NCBI GenBank assembly: GCA_910579735.1
Contig: CAJTUZ010000041.1
Span: forward strand, 1-15,950
Length of the DNA: 15,950 nucleotides
Reading direction: 5' to 3'
Origin: an uncultured Lachnospiraceae bacterium
GTDB taxonomy: Bacteria; Bacillota; Clostridia; Lachnospirales; Lachnospiraceae
The notes beneath the pieces were generated by a model that saw only the letters and a program-made list of their open reading frames with translations, was not told the DNA's origin and ran no database searches. Shown here piece after piece: positions 14,361 to 15,950 of this stretch (the stretch's first letter is position 1; each line of letters starts with the position of its first letter). The position numbers were made by a program, and so were the translations under genes.

Positions 14361-14394
14361 CAAATATTATTACATAATCGAAAGGAGTTATCAC

Positions 14395-15087
14395 ATGATC
14401 TATTCAAAAGAAGTTGAAGAAATGTGTACTGTAGCACAGGGCGTACATCATGGCTGTGCTCCAATCCCTGAAGAAGCAAAATGGGTTCAGGCGAAAGAAG
14501 TAAAAGATATTTCCGGTTTAACACACGGCGTAGGCTGGTGTGCTCCCCAGCAGGGCGCATGTAAGCTGACCCTGAATGTAAAAGAAGGTATTATTCAGGA
14601 AGCGCTTGTTGAGACGATCGGATGCTCCGGTATGACGCACTCAGCGGCTATGGCATCTGAGATCCTGCCGGGACTTACTGTTATGGAGGCACTCAATACA
14701 GACCTTGTATGTGATGCTATCAATACGGCAATGAGAGAGCTGTTCTTACAGATCGTTTACGGACGTACACAGTCTGCTTTCTCAGAGGAAGGACTTCCTG
14801 TTGGCGCAGGTCTTGAAGACTTGGGTAAAGGCTTGAGAAGCCAGGTAGGTACGATGTACGGTACTTTGAAAAAAGGTCCTCGTTACCTGGAAATGGCAGA
14901 AGGTTATGTAACAGGCATTGCACTTGACGCAAATGATGAGATCATTGGTTATAAATTCGTAAGCCTTGGCAAGATGACAGACTTTATCAAAAAAGGTGAT
15001 GATCCGAATACTGCATATGAAAAAGCGTGCGGACAGTATGGACGTGTTGACGATGCCGTTAAGATCATTGACCCCAGATGCGAATAA
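14395..15087 (+). CDS. Iron-sulfur cluster assembly scaffold protein, NifU N-domain-like
   Basis: This 230-residue protein has a NifU/IscU-like scaffold domain in about residues 30-140, followed by an extra C-terminal part. Cysteines that could hold a cluster include C49 and C56 in GWCAPQQGAC, C77 in TIGCSGMTHSAA, and C106. C11 and C21 lie near the N-terminus. Families of this kind pass Fe-S clusters to target proteins, but this variant is not the canonical SUF or NIF scaffold and no cysteine desulfurase is adjacent. The frame reads open from a TTG at 14278, but the ATG at 14395 has AAGGAG at the right distance and begins the protein sequence, so the earlier part is leader. It is followed after 112 bases by a GGGtGRT-family gene, a pairing I know from Clostridia. 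Codon choice (many GTT, GCA and GGT) differs from the left-hand genes and suggests higher expression. Confidence 0.88.
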   Translation: MIYSKEVEEMCTVAQGVHHGCAPIPEEAKWVQAKEVKDISGLTHGVGWCAPQQGACKLTLNVKEGIIQEALVETIGCSGMTHSAAMASEILPGLTVMEALNTDLVCDAINTAMRELFLQIVYGRTQSAFSEEGLPVGAGLEDLGKGLRSQVGTMYGTLKKGPRYLEMAEGYVTGIALDANDEIIGYKFVSLGKMTDFIKKGDDPNTAYEKACGQYGRVDDAVKIIDPRCE

Positions 15088-15092
15088 AAATA

Positions 15093-15142
15093 GAGCGAAG
15101 CTCGATTGCGGGATTAGCTGCGAAGGCAAAGAGAAGCTTTGC
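15093..15142 (+). other. Structured spacer between the NifU-like and GGGtGRT genes
   Basis: This part of the 112-base spacer holds two short stem-loops. GAGC (15093-15096) pairs with GCTC (15100-15103) across GAA. GCAAAG (15126-15131) pairs with CTTTGC (15137-15142) across a 5-base loop. Neither is followed by a T-run, so read-through into the next gene is expected. The base composition and repeated GCGAAG/GCAAAG wording look like a dispersed intergenic repeat, but only one copy is in the window. Confidence 0.35.
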
Positions 15143-15199
15143 TGCAAACTCGTAAGTTACTGAGAAATCTCTAAATATAAACAGGAGGATTAAGATAAG

Positions 15200-15950
15200 A
15201 TGGCTTTATTTGAATCATATGAAAGAAGAATTGATAAAATCAATTCTGTATTAAATAATTACGGCATCTCTTCTATCGAAGAAGCTGAGAAAATCACAAA
15301 AGACGCTGGCTTAGATGTTTATGAGCAGGTAAAGAAGATACAGCCTATCTGTTTCGAAAACGCTTGCTGGGCTTATACGGTAGGCGCTGCGATTGCTATC
15401 AAAAAAGGCTGTAAAAAAGCTGCGGACGCTGCGGCTGCGATCGGAGAAGGTCTTCAGGCTTTCTGTATTCCCGGTTCCGTTGCAGATACCCGTAAAGTAG
15501 GTCTTGGCCACGGAAACCTGGGTAAGATGTTATTAGAGGAAGAAACAGACTGCTTCGCATTCCTGGCAGGTCATGAATCTTTTGCAGCAGCAGAAGGTGC
15601 GATCGGTATTGCTGAAAAAGCAAACAAAGTTCGTCAGAAACCTCTCCGCGTTATCTTAAACGGTCTTGGTAAAGATGCTGCAAAGATTATTTCCAGAATC
15701 AACGGTTTTACATTTGTAGAGACCGAATATGATCCTTATACGAACGAAGTAAAGGAAATTGAAAGAATCGCATACTCCGAAGGTCTTCGCTCCAAAGTAA
15801 ACTGCTACGGCGCAAACTCCGTTCCGGAAGGCGTAGCGATCATGTGGAAAGAAAACGTTGACGTTTCTATCACAGGTAACTCCACAAACCCGACAAGATT
15901 CCAGCATCCGGTTGCAGGTACATACAAGAAAGAAAGAACAGAAGCAGGAA
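15200..15950 (+). CDS. GGGtGRT protein (partial, cut by the window end)
   Basis: The frame opens at an ATG at 15200, with AGGAGG eleven bases upstream, and stays open to the last base, giving about 250 residues. The protein starts MALFESYERRIDKINSVLNN and contains ENACWAYTVGAAIAIKKG, IPGSVADTRKVGLGHGNLG, LAGHESFAAAEGAIGIAEKA and ITGNSTNPTRFQHPVAGTY. I recognise this as the GGGtGRT family (Pfam GGGtGRT), about 330 residues long and named for a glycine-rich motif nearer the C-terminus, which lies outside the window. Its biochemical role is not established to my knowledge. Its steady company with the NifU-like scaffold suggests a shared task, perhaps as a client or partner in cluster handling. 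No membrane helix or signal peptide is evident. The strong Shine-Dalgarno and biased codons suggest high expression. Confidence 0.88.
   Translation, partial: MALFESYERRIDKINSVLNNYGISSIEEAEKITKDAGLDVYEQVKKIQPICFENACWAYTVGAAIAIKKGCKKAADAAAAIGEGLQAFCIPGSVADTRKVGLGHGNLGKMLLEEETDCFAFLAGHESFAAAEGAIGIAEKANKVRQKPLRVILNGLGKDAAKIISRINGFTFVETEYDPYTNEVKEIERIAYSEGLRSKVNCYGANSVPEGVAIMWKENVDVSITGNSTNPTRFQHPVAGTYKKERTEAG

Noticed and set aside
14278..14394. TTG-initiated N-terminal extension of the NifU-like protein
   Set aside because: The strong AAGGAG before the ATG at 14395 and the leader hairpin in this stretch argue that it is untranslated.

Overview
The window looks like chromosomal DNA of an anaerobic Firmicute, most likely a Lachnospiraceae-type Clostridium. 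The grounds are moderate GC with strong AGGAGG-type ribosome sites, a PaaK-ACT pair of the kind found beside indolepyruvate oxidoreductase genes, an archaeal/fungal-type aspartate-semialdehyde dehydrogenase, and the NifU-like plus GGGtGRT gene pair. This placement is inference; there is no rRNA or other marker here.

Left end (1-1811, + strand): a complete phenylacetate-CoA ligase (paaK family) followed 18 bases later by a tandem ACT-domain protein. Middle left (1848-3300, - strand): an ABC importer of the nitrate/sulfonate/taurine type, with an intact ATPase and an overlapping permease. The permease has lost its C-terminus where it runs into the convergent ACT gene, and no substrate-binding protein is present. 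I regard the importer as decayed.

Centre (3406-14241, + strand): a run of seven genes on one strand with gaps of 19-79 bases. They are argH, asd, a PAS/GGDEF/EAL protein, a DUF234-type ATPase, a type IA topoisomerase (topB-like), a left-handed beta-helix (hexapeptide) protein and a PAS/GGDEF/GAF/PAS sensor. A good sigma-A promoter and an 8-bp dyad precede argH. Palindromes or hairpins lie between asd and the EAL gene and between the ATPase and topB. The EAL domain keeps the phosphodiesterase residues. Both GGDEF domains have lost the signature motif, so the region predicts c-di-GMP breakdown or sensing rather than synthesis.

Right end (14242-15950, + strand): a NifU-like Fe-S scaffold protein preceded by a long predicted leader hairpin, then a structured 112-base spacer, then the start of a GGGtGRT-family gene cut by the window edge. 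This pair is conserved but of unknown function, and is the best candidate in the window for undescribed biology. I saw no tRNA, rRNA, CRISPR array, insertion sequence, phage gene or known riboswitch.
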